This document shows positions 34,076 through 43,323 of a DNA stretch of 49,574 nt, piece after piece (positions within the stretch are counted from its first letter, which is position 1; the number at the start of each line of letters is the position of its first letter). The stretch is from Candidatus Aminicenantota bacterium (GTDB taxonomy: Bacteria; Acidobacteriota; Aminicenantia; UBA2199), in contig JAUWQW010000005.1 of NCBI GenBank assembly GCA_030610885.1, positions 1 through 49,574 of the forward strand, in the 5' to 3' direction. The notes under the pieces are model-generated. The model was not told where the DNA came from. It worked only from the letters and a program-made list of their open reading frames with translations, and ran no database searches. Both the position numbers and the translations under genes were made by a program.

Positions 34076-35161
34076 ATGAAAGAAAAAGAAAAGAAAATAT
34101 CTTTTAAAGGAGTATACTTTAACTGGTTAAAATTTTATATAAAGAGGTTTATACAATTTATGCGCAAGCACCCGTGGAAAACTTTCTTCAGATTATGCTT
34201 AACATCAATGATAATTATAATATTAATGGTAATCATGATTCTTTTAACAGTTAGAAATAGAATATATTTAAAGTCTTTTCAACAAACACCCTTTTTTGAA
34301 GATACATATGGTAACTATTTGTCTGAAGGCAGGACAGATAAATCTGCTCTGGGATTCTGGGAAATAACAGGGAAATTACCAGAGCGTATTTCTGAATGTT
34401 TCATTTCGATTGAGGATAAGAGATTTCTAAAGCATTCAGGTGTAGACTGGTTTTCTCTTTTCAGGGCAATTATAAATAATATTACAGGCAAATCACGTCA
34501 GGGAGCTTCAACGATTCCCATGCAATTAGCAAGAATGCAAAATCCTGGTCCTCGAACATACTGGCGAAAAGCCTGTGAGATACTTACTGCTTTGCTTCTG
34601 GTGCGCAAATACGGACATAATGCAGTTATGCGTCAATATCTTCGTTTAGTGCCACAGGGGAATCAAATCCATGGTGTTGCATATTCTGCAAGGCGTTATT
34701 TCAGAAAACCCTTAAAAGATCTGGGATGGGCAGAAGCAGCTCTTCTTGCATCCTTATCAAAAGCACCTGGCAAGATGAACCTGTTCAGATCAGATGGATT
34801 TCTGATTGCTTCAAAAAGAGCCAAAATAATTCTTATGAAACTTAAAAATCAAGGAAATTTAAGCAAAGAAGAATTTCAGATGAGTATTTCACAATTAAAA
34901 AAAATGGATATGCCTGTTAAAGAGAACCGCCCTTTTCACAGCTATCATGCAATACTAAATCTTGAACATGCTATAAAAAAAAGAGGAAAGAAAACTTTTT
35001 CTAAACCAATACGCACCTGTCTTGACCTTGGAATCCAAGACTTTTTAGCTGATGTAGCTATTGATGCTATGAACCTTTATAGACCCAGAGGTGCTGGTAA
35101 TATTGCAATCATAGTAATTGAAAAATCAACAGGAAAGGTCAGGGGATATATTGGTTCTTAA
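34076..35161 (+). CDS. PBP1C transglycosylase fragment (before the TAA)
   Basis: 361 aa that would be made if the TAA is obeyed: membrane anchor plus the whole GT51 domain, with catalytic Glu in FISIEDKRF. It could polymerise glycan but not cross-link it. The gene starts 6 nt after the alpha-2-macroglobulin stop. Confidence 0.6.
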   Translation: MKEKEKKISFKGVYFNWLKFYIKRFIQFMRKHPWKTFFRLCLTSMIIIILMVIMILLTVRNRIYLKSFQQTPFFEDTYGNYLSEGRTDKSALGFWEITGKLPERISECFISIEDKRFLKHSGVDWFSLFRAIINNITGKSRQGASTIPMQLARMQNPGPRTYWRKACEILTALLLVRKYGHNAVMRQYLRLVPQGNQIHGVAYSARRYFRKPLKDLGWAEAALLASLSKAPGKMNLFRSDGFLIASKRAKIILMKLKNQGNLSKEEFQMSISQLKKMDMPVKENRPFHSYHAILNLEHAIKKRGKKTFSKPIRTCLDLGIQDFLADVAIDAMNLYRPRGAGNIAIIVIEKSTGKVRGYIGS

Positions 35162-35251
35162 TACTATCTTGATGAGAAATATTCTGGTGCAATAAATTAT
35201 GCAAAAGTTCCTCGTTCTTCAGGCAGCATTCTTAAACCATTTATTTATGCA

Positions 35252-36541
35252 TTGGGAATGAAAGACCAACATTACACTTCAGCAAGTGTTATTGCAGATC
35301 TCCCTTTATATATTACTCATAAAACAGGTGATTATTCTGTGTGTAATTATGATGAGTCCTTTTTAGGGCCCATGATTTATAGAAAAGCTCTTGCAAACAG
35401 TAGAAATATACCTGCAGTTCAAGTACTTAAAAAAGTTGGTCTTGCAAGATGTTATGATTTTTTTCATCATATTGCTCTTGTAAACTCCACAAAAGATTCC
35501 TCATATTATGGGCTGGGTATGGCTATTGGTGGGCTTTATATAACACTTGAAAATCTTGTTACTGCATATGGAATGTTGGCTAATGACGGGCATCTATTTA
35601 AATTGAAATGGTTTGAACATGAAGGTTCTGAAAATATAAAAATGGGAATAACACAGCACATACTGCCTGAAGATATAGCTCGCCAAATCACACTATTTCT
35701 TGCAGATCCTATGGCACGCTTACCTTCATTTGGGAGGATGGGTGTGCTGGAGTATCCATTTCCAGTTGCTATTAAGACAGGTACATCAAATGGTTATAGA
35801 GATGGCTGGGCAGTTGCATGGAGTCATCGTTATATTGTTGGCGTTTGGATAGGTCATCCTAATAATGATAGAATGAAAAAGCTGGGGGGACAATCATCTG
35901 CTGCAGTTGTTAAAAGAATTATGCTTCATCTCCATCCTGAGGAGGAGAGTCAGGGAGTTCATGAAACACCATTTTTACCTCCAAAAGGATATATTGCTGT
36001 AAAAATGTGCTCTATTTCAGGTCAGCATGCTACTGATTTATGTACTGATGTTACTTTGGAATATTTTAAACCAGGTACTGAACCAGTATCTTCTTGTAAA
36101 GTACACAGAAAGTATGCTATTGATAGAAATACAGGGCAACTTGCCACACAGTTTACTCTTGCTAAAGATATAGAATACAAAACATTTACTCTATTACCCC
36201 CTGAGTATTCAGCATGGGCTGCCAGAAATGGATATACAAAACCTCCGGCTGATACAAACCGTATCCCAGATGCATTTGTATATATTCAAGAACCTGTTAA
36301 TGGAAGCCATTTATTATTGGATCCTGAAACTCCTCTTCGTTTTCAGACTCTTGCTCTTAAGGCAAAGGTCTCACCTTTGATACCTGAAGTTGTATGGCTG
36401 GTAAATGGTATTCAATTTAAAATTACTTCTTATCCATATGTTGCCAGGTGGCAGCTTAAACCTGGTTTTCATGCAATTCAGGTTCGTTTCCCAAATGCAA
36501 ATGTACAGAGTAAAGTTGTATATATATCAGTTTCCGAATAA
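35252..36541 (+). CDS. PBP1C transpeptidase fragment (after the TAA)
   Basis: 429 aa from the first ATG after the TAA. This start lies beyond the SxxK serine (35225-35227) and has no signal or ribosome site, so the piece is unlikely to be a working protein. It keeps SRN, KTG and the BiPBP_C domain. Confidence 0.35.
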   Translation: MGMKDQHYTSASVIADLPLYITHKTGDYSVCNYDESFLGPMIYRKALANSRNIPAVQVLKKVGLARCYDFFHHIALVNSTKDSSYYGLGMAIGGLYITLENLVTAYGMLANDGHLFKLKWFEHEGSENIKMGITQHILPEDIARQITLFLADPMARLPSFGRMGVLEYPFPVAIKTGTSNGYRDGWAVAWSHRYIVGVWIGHPNNDRMKKLGGQSSAAVVKRIMLHLHPEEESQGVHETPFLPPKGYIAVKMCSISGQHATDLCTDVTLEYFKPGTEPVSSCKVHRKYAIDRNTGQLATQFTLAKDIEYKTFTLLPPEYSAWAARNGYTKPPADTNRIPDAFVYIQEPVNGSHLLLDPETPLRFQTLALKAKVSPLIPEVVWLVNGIQFKITSYPYVARWQLKPGFHAIQVRFPNANVQSKVVYISVSE

Positions 36542-36556
36542 AAAAAGATATAAATT

Positions 36557-37684
36557 TTATGTTTCTGAAATTTTGAATTTTATTCCTTTTCCTTCAAGAT
36601 AGTCGAATACTTCATAAAATATTTTATCTTTTTCTCCAATATATTCAGGAGCGCAGATTCCCTGGTGTTTGAACTTTCCCTCTAAAACAAGGCGTGCAAC
36701 AGATGTACAGGTATATCCTGTTGTTCTTGCCATAGAGTTTGTTCTTGTTTTCCAGTCAAATTGATCATATAGATCATAAATGATCTTCTTTTTCTTTCCA
36801 TTTTCAATTCCCTCAATAATTACTCGCATAACTGTAAAATCAGCCTCATTTTCTTTCATTTTCCATTTTGGGAAAAGTATTTGAGATGTAAATTCAACAG
36901 GGCTCAATTCAATTCCTTTAAATGAAATGGGTTCTTTATCAAAAAATCCAGTTTCTCTTAATACTTTCATTAGATGAATATGACCTGGATAACGAAGTGT
37001 TTTTTCTTTCATATTAGCAATATTCATGGTTTTAAGAAGAGTCCTAAGTCCATCTGTATTAAATGATTCCAGAGTTCCTATACCTTTAAAATAAACATGA
37101 TCAGGGTCAGATAGGGCTGGTTTAATAACTTCAACTCCATTTTCAATATAATGTGAAGGCCTTGTGTACTCTTCTATAACATCTATAGGAGAAAAAACAG
37201 CCTTATATTCATATGGCCATTCTCTTTCAACAGGAAGACCTCCCACAAGGCACTCATAAGAAGTAATGGTTTGCATTCTTTTATTTTGATAACCTAAGAT
37301 CATATTACACAAACCCGGAGCTAAACCACAATCAACAACAGCTGTAACCTTATTTTTTTTAGCGATTTCATCAAGCTCAAATGCGTCTTCAGGGCTGAAT
37401 GCTATATCCACTATATTTATACCCTGTTCAATAACTGCTTTTAAAGCTGCTGTACCCATAAATCCGGGTAAAGCGTTTATAACAAGATCAGCTTGTTTTA
37501 CAATTTTTTTTATATTTTTTGTTTCAGATAGATCTGTATGAATAGGGGAGATAGTATCATTTGATGCAATGGACTCAAGTATCTCTACATTATTATCTGC
37601 AGCATATACTTTGTATTCTTTACACAACTCTTTTGCAATTGCATTTCCTACTAATCCTGTGCCCAGAATCACGATTTTTTTCAT
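36557..37684 (-). CDS. Saccharopine dehydrogenase-family oxidoreductase (lysine 6-dehydrogenase-like)
   Basis: 375 aa. A Rossmann N terminus (KIVILGTGLVGNAIAKEL) and DLVINALPGFMGTAALKAVIEQGINIVDIAF match the saccharopine dehydrogenase superfamily. The central DCGLAPGLCNMILG and ECLVGGLP motifs, and FNTDGLRTLL further on, resemble lysine 6-dehydrogenases and related enzymes. The reaction is NAD(P)-dependent oxidation or reduction at an amino acid side chain; the exact substrate is unknown. It has AGGAGG before the ATG and starts 1 nt after the stop of the HTH gene, so it is last in a four-gene operon, an odd metabolic member among ATPases. Confidence 0.85.
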   Translation of the reverse strand: MKKIVILGTGLVGNAIAKELCKEYKVYAADNNVEILESIASNDTISPIHTDLSETKNIKKIVKQADLVINALPGFMGTAALKAVIEQGINIVDIAFSPEDAFELDEIAKKNKVTAVVDCGLAPGLCNMILGYQNKRMQTITSYECLVGGLPVEREWPYEYKAVFSPIDVIEEYTRPSHYIENGVEVIKPALSDPDHVYFKGIGTLESFNTDGLRTLLKTMNIANMKEKTLRYPGHIHLMKVLRETGFFDKEPISFKGIELSPVEFTSQILFPKWKMKENEADFTVMRVIIEGIENGKKKKIIYDLYDQFDWKTRTNSMARTTGYTCTSVARLVLEGKFKHQGICAPEYIGEKDKIFYEVFDYLEGKGIKFKISET

Positions 37685-37685
37685 T

Positions 37686-38234
37686 TCAAACCTCCTTTTT
37701 TGATTTTTTCTTCCATTTTTTATAACGCTCTATGTAATCATCAGCTGCTTTTTGGGAATCTATAGATAAAAATTTTGTGTAATTTGTTATGTGGCACATT
37801 AAATAGGCTTCAGGGGGTAGTTTTTCATAGTTTTCGAGTTCAATATCTTCAAGTATTTGTTTGGAGATTTTTGTTATTTTTGAAAGTTCAAGCAAAGATA
37901 GTCCTTGAATTTCCCTTACTTGTTGAATTGTTGAACCGCTAATTGCGATAGATCCTTCTTTTCCCTCTGATATTTTATCATGTTCAGATATTAATTTCTT
38001 TTTTTTCTTTTTTTCTAAAATATGTGTGCCTATCTTTGAATAAGCTTTACTAATCTTTTTTAAAATCTTTTCTCTCTCCTTTTTTGAAAATTCATCATCA
38101 ATTGGAATGGTTGCAATTGAATCTGTTGAATAAATTTTTTTCATACGCTCATATGCTCTGTTTACTTCAGATAAAGTAGCATTTATATTAATTTCAAGTA
38201 ATTCATAGTATTTTTTTAGCTTTTTATCACTCAT
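37686..38234 (-). CDS. J-domain-like plus RodZ-type HTH protein
   Basis: 182 aa. Residues about 8-75 look like a J domain (YYELLEININATLSEVNRAYERMKKIYS...KILKKISKAYSKIG), though the HPD tripeptide is missing. A lysine-rich linker follows. Residues about 98-165 form a helix-turn-helix of the RodZ/HTH_25 type (IQQVREIQGLSLLELSKITKISKQILEDIELENYEKLPPEAYLMCHITNYTKFLSID). No membrane helix, unlike RodZ. I infer an adaptor or regulator tied to the MinD-like ATPase upstream. Neighbour genes are 1 nt away on both sides. Confidence 0.75.
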   Translation of the reverse strand: MSDKKLKKYYELLEININATLSEVNRAYERMKKIYSTDSIATIPIDDEFSKKEREKILKKISKAYSKIGTHILEKKKKKKLISEHDKISEGKEGSIAISGSTIQQVREIQGLSLLELSKITKISKQILEDIELENYEKLPPEAYLMCHITNYTKFLSIDSQKAADDYIERYKKWKKKSKKEV

Positions 38235-38235
38235 T

Positions 38236-39159
38236 TTATGGATTAAATAAATTAAGTTGTTTATCCTCTACAAGATTATTTACCAGACCATGAGTATCTT
38301 TATTTAATAGAGGTGTGCATAGAACATTTTCATTTGAAGTATGTGTTTGAGATCCATTATAATAGTCCCAGAAGGAATCAATATATTTAATATATCCTGA
38401 AAAATTTACATCAATACCCAAATATTTGATTAAAAGGCTTTTAATTGAGAATCCAATTTCAATATCATTGGGATTTCTTACCTGATTAAGTATTATATCG
38501 ATTTTAAAATTCTCTAGTTCTTTGTCAATAAGGTTCTTTATCTGATTCGAACTTTTTTTAAGATAATATAGAAATGTTTTAATATCTTTAATTTCATTTA
38601 CATTTCTATTCTTCCATGCATTACGTGCCACATCTTTTAATTGATGGTCACGCAGAATTCTATTGATCTTACGGAATAGGGCTTTTTTTATAAAATTGTA
38701 TAAATTTTCAATTGATGTAATTTCAGGAACAGTTACTACGATTTTTTTGTCAGCCAGCAAAAAACTATCAATAGTGTTCAGATGTGTACCTGCACCAAGA
38801 TCAATAAGGATAAACTCAGAATTAATACTTATAATATGCCTGAAGAATTTCAATTTTTGTGTATATTTAATACTTGTTGGATTAAATGTATTGATGTCAC
38901 CTACAATAAGCTGTAAATTTGGAACTCCTGTTTTTATAATAATTTCTTTTAAAGGGCTTTTTTTCTCGAAAAAATCAGTTAAAGATTTTTTAGGTTTTTT
39001 AATCCTTAAAAAAGAGTGTAAATTAGCTCCACCCAGATCAGCATCAATTAAACTTACCTTTTTCCCTTGCTTTGCCAGATATATACCCAAAGTAGTTGTG
39101 ATTATGCTTTTCCCAGTACCACCTTTACCACCTCCAATAGCCCATATTTCAGATTTCAT
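38236..39159 (-). CDS. MinD/ParA-superfamily (FlhG-like) ATPase
   Basis: 307 aa. A deviant Walker A motif GGGKGGTGKSIITTTLG, then SLIDADLGGANLHSFL and EFILIDLGAGTHLNTID, place it in the MinD/FlhG/Mrp group. A middle insertion (about residues 155-215; KKALFRKINRILRDHQLKDVARNAWKNRN) is helical. Such ATPases place proteins or complexes at membranes or poles; the target is unknown. The start overlaps the stop of the upstream gene by 4 nt (ATGA) and it ends 1 nt before the HTH gene. The C-terminal amphipathic tail of true MinD is not obvious. Confidence 0.85.
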   Translation of the reverse strand: MKSEIWAIGGGKGGTGKSIITTTLGIYLAKQGKKVSLIDADLGGANLHSFLRIKKPKKSLTDFFEKKSPLKEIIIKTGVPNLQLIVGDINTFNPTSIKYTQKLKFFRHIISINSEFILIDLGAGTHLNTIDSFLLADKKIVVTVPEITSIENLYNFIKKALFRKINRILRDHQLKDVARNAWKNRNVNEIKDIKTFLYYLKKSSNQIKNLIDKELENFKIDIILNQVRNPNDIEIGFSIKSLLIKYLGIDVNFSGYIKYIDSFWDYYNGSQTHTSNENVLCTPLLNKDTHGLVNNLVEDKQLNLFNP

Positions 39160-40511
39160 TTACAGTTCTCTTTTATCCTTTGTATAACTTCTGGAGTCAG
39201 GTCACTAATTTTTAACAACCATCGATTGAATAGAAGTTCTGCTTCAAGCTCAGGTCCATAACGATTAACTAAGATTTTTACAAGCATTATAGTTTCAGGT
39301 TTTTTAGTTTTAAAGATTTCAGGTGTTACTATACTGTTTTCTATAGGTTCCTTATAAAACCTGGATTTAATTTTATTACCCTTTTTTGAACCCATGAATT
39401 TTGATTTTGCATAATTTTGAATAGATACAATAAGGCCTGCTTCTTGTATAATATCTTCAGGAATTAACATATTGTTCTCTGTAAGCATATCATACTCTGT
39501 ATAATTTGAAATTCTTGAAGATAATCTTGATGAAAGTATTATAGGAACGTGGTTTTTTCTAGATAATGATGATAATTGTTCCATAATTGTATTTTTATTG
39601 TTCCATTCAGAACTATGTACCTTTGTTGAATGATCTAAGGCTATTTTTTGATATGGATCAACAAAAATTGCACCAATTTCAAATGTATTACAAAAAGATT
39701 TTACTGAATCAAGCAAGTTTTCGTTATTATAATAGGAATCAACCACATGTATTCTTTTTGATACCTGTAGAAAGTTAAAAAGTCCTTTATATTCTGAATT
39801 TTTATCGGATAAATCCTTTATTGCATTAACATCTTTGGTTCTTAATTCATATTTCCATCTATCAAGGTTAGTAGTTAAGCCTTTTATATTGTTTGAGAAA
39901 TAGGTGTTACCTGACATGTTTATTAATTTGACTTCTACTTCAGATTTGGATTCCTCATAAGTATAATAAACAAAGTGTAACTCAGGGTATTTTTTTACCA
40001 TATTAAGCATTATGTTAAGAAGGAAAACTGTTTTTCCATGTTTATGCATCCCTGTTATAACATTTAAAGCATTTGCAGAGATACAAATAGATTTATCAAG
40101 TTCCGAAAATCCCGTTATAAGGCTCTTATACTCATTCTTTAGCTCTATTGATAATTGATTAATATCAAAGGGAGTAGCGTCCTTAAGAAATCTTCTATTA
40201 ATTTTAAACTTCTCAGCTTCTGTTTTATCTGGAAAGATATCTTTTAATAACATTGAAAAGTCATTTGATTTGAGATCTTCTTTATCAATATCCGGGATTT
40301 TATCAATTTCCCTGATCGACTTATTATCTAAATCTCTTTTTTCAAAACAAACCTTGGTTTTATTGTAAGTATCATCAGTTGGGGTATGAATTATATCATC
40401 TGGTTTTAATACAATATCATTTTGAATTGCAGTATCCTGAGAGTCGCTGGATTCATTTGTTATTTTTTTGTTATCTTCTGTTAAGTTCTTCTTAACCTCT
40501 TTATCTTTCAA
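39156..40511 (-). CDS. DnaB/RecA-like ATPase of unknown role
   Basis: 451 aa. The first about 120 residues are acidic, lysine-rich and probably disordered. From YKSLITGFSELDKSICI the protein resembles the DnaB C-terminal/RecA core: Walker A GMHKHGKTVFLLNI, Walker B IGAIFVDPYQKI, and a downstream VPIILSSRLSSRI strand. It lacks the DnaB N-terminal domain and the usual arginine-finger wording is not clear, so it is not the replicative helicase. First gene of the operon with the MinD-like and HTH proteins; GGAGGAG lies about 8 nt upstream of the ATG. Confidence 0.7.
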   Translation of the reverse strand: MKDKEVKKNLTEDNKKITNESSDSQDTAIQNDIVLKPDDIIHTPTDDTYNKTKVCFEKRDLDNKSIREIDKIPDIDKEDLKSNDFSMLLKDIFPDKTEAEKFKINRRFLKDATPFDINQLSIELKNEYKSLITGFSELDKSICISANALNVITGMHKHGKTVFLLNIMLNMVKKYPELHFVYYTYEESKSEVEVKLINMSGNTYFSNNIKGLTTNLDRWKYELRTKDVNAIKDLSDKNSEYKGLFNFLQVSKRIHVVDSYYNNENLLDSVKSFCNTFEIGAIFVDPYQKIALDHSTKVHSSEWNNKNTIMEQLSSLSRKNHVPIILSSRLSSRISNYTEYDMLTENNMLIPEDIIQEAGLIVSIQNYAKSKFMGSKKGNKIKSRFYKEPIENSIVTPEIFKTKKPETIMLVKILVNRYGPELEAELLFNRWLLKISDLTPEVIQRIKENCK

Positions 40512-40615
40512 AGCTCCTCCTAAAATGCAAATATCATTCCAGGTTCACAGAAAATTAGTAGTCAATTATATTATACTACTCAATAGCATAAAATTCAAAA
40601 TAGTATTTGTTTATT

Positions 40616-40644
40616 TTGACATTTTATTGTGTGTTTGTTAATAT
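40616..40644 (+). promoter_or_regulatory. Promoter for the small membrane protein gene
   Basis: TTGACA (40616-40621), 17-bp spacer, TAATAT (40639-40644). It lies 16 bp before the start of the 63-aa gene, so the leader would be short. Confidence 0.6.
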
Positions 40645-40659
40645 TTTTAGGGAAAAATT

Positions 40660-40851
40660 ATGATAAAATTACTTTTATGGTTAATACTCTTTGTTATATC
40701 ATGGCCTGTAGCATTACTTGCTTTAATTTTATATCCTTTTATATGGCTAATAATGCTTCCATTTAGATTGATTGGAATCACAGTAAAAGCAGCATTTGAA
40801 TTTTTAAAAGCTATTATTACATTACCATATAGGATAATAAAAAGAATTTGA
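40660..40851 (+). CDS. Small hydrophobic membrane protein
   Basis: 63 aa, almost entirely hydrophobic with a proline break: a first helix MIKLLLWLILFVISWPVALLA, a second about residues 24-44, and an amphipathic basic tail ending in PYRIIKRI. No family recognised. A good promoter and an AGGG-type ribosome site support that it is real. It precedes the 173-aa exported protein by 35 nt and may be co-transcribed with it. Confidence 0.6.
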   Translation: MIKLLLWLILFVISWPVALLALILYPFIWLIMLPFRLIGITVKAAFEFLKAIITLPYRIIKRI

Positions 40852-40886
40852 AGGGTAGGGGAAACATATAATATTTTATTTAAAAG

Positions 40887-41408
40887 ATGTTAGATAGATT
40901 CAATTTCAAGGGAATATCCATTATTGTTTTGTTCTTAACAATTTCAGCAAATTTATGTTTGCAAAAAAATGATGATAAAGACCGCATTTTAGATTTAATT
41001 GATTTAACAGCAAAATATGCTGAGAAAAAAGACACATCAAAGATAGTTGATCTGCTGTCTGATGATTTTAATACAATAGATGATCAATCAAAAAAGGATA
41101 TAAGAGAATTACTCACAAGGTATTTTGAAAAATATAAAGGAGTTGTTATTAATATTCTTTCAACAAATATAATATATATAAAATCAAATAAAGCAGAAAT
41201 AGAAACTGATGTATCTCTATCAAGTGGTATAAGCAAAGTTCTAAGAAAGATAGTTCAATATTATGGTGAAACATATAGATTCAAAATAATATTAGAAAAA
41301 GATTTAAGTGAATGGAAATTTGAATATGCTGAATGGAAATATATTTCTATAACCGATTTATTTCCGGAATCTTATAAAATGTTGAAAAAAATATTTCCAA
41401 ATATCTGA
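40887..41408 (+). CDS. Exported NTF2-like small protein
   Basis: 173 aa. A hydrophobic N-terminal segment (about 9-24; ISIIVLFLTISANLCLQ) acts as signal or anchor; the cysteine at its end does not fit a good lipobox. The rest, with LIDLTAKYAEKKDTSKIVDLLSDDFNTID and a run of strands ending EWKFEYAEWKYISI, resembles the NTF2/SnoaL-like fold. The function is unknown. No strong ribosome site; probably in one transcript with the 63-aa gene. Confidence 0.55.
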   Translation: MLDRFNFKGISIIVLFLTISANLCLQKNDDKDRILDLIDLTAKYAEKKDTSKIVDLLSDDFNTIDDQSKKDIRELLTRYFEKYKGVVINILSTNIIYIKSNKAEIETDVSLSSGISKVLRKIVQYYGETYRFKIILEKDLSEWKFEYAEWKYISITDLFPESYKMLKKIFPNI

Positions 41409-41564
41409 GTATCATCTAAGAAAAACATAAATATAAAAATATATCAAACTATTAGAGAACTAAAAAAAGATCGTGCAATACAGCGCAATCTGAGCATTCA
41501 AAAGAAAAAGATATAAACAGTATATGCAATAATGTTATTAATTGAATAAATATTTTCAACAATT

Positions 41565-41573
41565 TTATCCACA
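41565..41573 (+). other. Single consensus DnaA box
   Basis: TTATCCACA in the AT-rich 288-bp gap downstream of parB. Only one perfect box is present, so this is not proof of an origin. The rest of the 41409-41696 gap holds no gene that I can see. Confidence 0.35.
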
Positions 41574-41696
41574 AATCCAATTTATTAGGTATATAGGCGT
41601 TTTTGAAAGGTGTATATATTACGTCGGATAAGATATATTATGTAAACCAACATGTATTTAAAACATATTTTTAAATCAGTACTCCTATTTTTTTAG

Positions 41697-42551
41697 TTAT
41701 TTATTTGGTTTGAATTCTTTTATCTTGTCTTCTCTTATATTATTTATTAATTGTTCAAGTATTTCTATTATCTTATCTTTATTTATTTCTTTAGATTTTA
41801 TATTAAATCCGATTTTAATTTCTTTATTGTCTGAAACAAAATTAAATTTTAAACCCTTATTTTTTCTATTTTTTTTTTTTATTTTGGTATTCCTGTGTTT
41901 TTTTATCTCATCCCTTGAAAATGGTTTTTCAGAATATTCATCCAGTACTTTAGCCATCTTTTTTATATCATCTAATTTAACCAATTCTAAAATAAAAGTT
42001 TTTGATACAATTTTCAGTTCTATACATCTTTTTAAAATATCATCAGGTAAATCATTTATTCTTAATAGTTCACTTACACTTGTTCTTGACTTTCCTATTT
42101 TGTTAGCAATATCAACATGAGTATATCCATATATTTCTGCTAAACACTTGAAGGAATAAGCTGATTCAAATATATTCAAGTCTTTTCTCTGTAAATTCTC
42201 AACAATTGCCAATTCTAATGCCTCATTATCAGGAGAATCACGTTCAATGCAAGGAATTTCGTTTAAATTGATTAATTTTGCTGCTCTATACCTTCTTTCA
42301 CCAGCAATTATTTCAAATCTTCCATTCTTGGACCTTACTATTATAGGTTCTATTATTCCTTTTTCTTTTATTGATTCAGCTAATTCTTTTAAATCTCCAA
42401 AATCTTTTCTGGGCTGTATTACTCCAGGAGTAATTTTGTTAATTGGAATATTCCTAATTATTATAGTTTTGGTTCTACTTGAGATCTCGTCTACAAAATG
42501 ATTGTCATGTTTAGGCTTCATAAAATCAGGTAAACCTGCCTTTTTAGACAT
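41697..42551 (-). CDS. parB: ParB/Spo0J chromosome-partition protein
   Basis: 284 aa. The N-terminal ParB domain has QPRKDFGDLKELAESIKEKGIIEPIIVR and the CTP-binding motif GERRYRAAK, then ENLQRKDLNIFESA. The helix-turn-helix (YTHVDIANKIGKSRTSVSELLRI) binds parS. A basic linker (KKKNRKNKG) leads to a C-terminal dimer domain. ParB loads on parS, slides and interacts with ParA to separate replication origins. It overlaps parA by 8 nt. No consensus parS palindrome was found in this window. Confidence 0.93.
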   Translation of the reverse strand: MSKKAGLPDFMKPKHDNHFVDEISSRTKTIIIRNIPINKITPGVIQPRKDFGDLKELAESIKEKGIIEPIIVRSKNGRFEIIAGERRYRAAKLINLNEIPCIERDSPDNEALELAIVENLQRKDLNIFESAYSFKCLAEIYGYTHVDIANKIGKSRTSVSELLRINDLPDDILKRCIELKIVSKTFILELVKLDDIKKMAKVLDEYSEKPFSRDEIKKHRNTKIKKKNRKNKGLKFNFVSDNKEIKIGFNIKSKEINKDKIIEILEQLINNIREDKIKEFKPNK

Positions 42552-43299
42552 TTTTTAATATTTCCTCAGATAAATTTTTATATTCAAAAGCGCCTGATGA
42601 CGTTGGAGCAAAAGTAAAAATTGACTCTTTATATGCAGGGCTCTCTTCTAACCTTACACTCTTTGATATTTTTGTTTTAAAGACTTTATTTTCAAATATC
42701 TTCTCTATATGCTTCTTACTATCTCTGGCCATTATAGTTCTTTTATCATATAAAGTTATAAGTACTCCAAGAAGAGCCAGATCAGGATTGCTCCTGATTC
42801 TTATTCTATCGAATGTTTCAAGCAGATCATCAGTGCCTTCTAGAGCAAAATACGATGCCTGAATTGGAATAATTAAATGAGTTGCAGCAACAAAGGAATT
42901 TATTGTAATAAGGCCAAGCGTAGGTGGTGTATCTATAATAATAAAATCATAATTATACTTAATAGAGTCAAGTTTATCTTTTAATCTAAAATGGCTGTCT
43001 ATCTCCCCTATCAGTTTTGATTCAAGTTTTGCAAGTGAGATAGAAGAAGGAATTATAGACAAATTAATTATATTTGTTTTGTGAATTATATCTTGAAGTT
43101 CATATTCATTACTTTGAAGAAAATCAAATGTGGAATACTTTATTTTTTCAGGATCAATGTATGAAAGAGTTGCATTTGTTTGTGGATCCATATCAATAAG
43201 AAGGGTCTTATAACCTAAAAAAGCAAATGCTGCAGAAAGATTTATACATGTGGTTGTTTTGCCAACCCCACCTTTTTGGTTTGCAATTGTTATTATCAA
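42544..43299 (-). CDS. parA: ParA/Soj chromosome-partition ATPase
   Basis: 251 aa. Starts directly with the deviant Walker A MIITIANQKGGVGKTTTCINL, then LLIDMDPQTNATLSY and DFIIIDTPPTLGLITINS. No N-terminal DNA-binding domain, so it is the chromosomal Soj type. It works with ParB in origin segregation. An ordered promoter and two palindromes lie upstream. The codon overlap with parB implies coupled translation. Confidence 0.95.
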   Translation of the reverse strand: MIITIANQKGGVGKTTTCINLSAAFAFLGYKTLLIDMDPQTNATLSYIDPEKIKYSTFDFLQSNEYELQDIIHKTNIINLSIIPSSISLAKLESKLIGEIDSHFRLKDKLDSIKYNYDFIIIDTPPTLGLITINSFVAATHLIIPIQASYFALEGTDDLLETFDRIRIRSNPDLALLGVLITLYDKRTIMARDSKKHIEKIFENKVFKTKISKSVRLEESPAYKESIFTFAPTSSGAFEYKNLSEEILKNV

Positions 43300-43323
43300 A
43301 ACTAACTCCTATTTTAATTTCTA

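Larger units (their letters stand above)
34076..36541 (+). pseudogene. pbpC: Penicillin-binding protein 1C gene with one in-frame TAA
   Basis: The full frame is 822 codons, close to normal PBP1C length, and is broken only by TAA at 35159-35161. A short cytoplasmic part and one helix (about 43-60) lead to a GT51 transglycosylase domain (IEDKRFLKHSGVDW, GASTIPMQLARM). After the TAA the same frame continues with YYLDEKYSGAINYAKVPRSSGSILKPF, which aligns with the GSxDYxD...RSPGSxLKP region of PBP1C. The transpeptidase residues are all downstream: Ser384 and Lys387 in SILK, SRN, and KTG in IKTGTSNGYRDGW. The C-terminal BiPBP_C domain (about 36270-36541) is intact. Either a fresh nonsense mutation, a sequencing error or readthrough; no frameshift is seen. 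Confidence 0.85.

Noticed and set aside
35159-35161. Possible stop-codon reassignment
   Set aside because: TAA ends many other genes here (mlaE, mlaF, parB and others), so a changed code is not supported.
38663-39187. 174-codon + strand frame
   Set aside because: Antisense shadow of the MinD-like gene; no family pattern.
41409-41696. Replication origin
   Set aside because: Only one perfect DnaA box, no box cluster and no dnaA or dnaN in the window.
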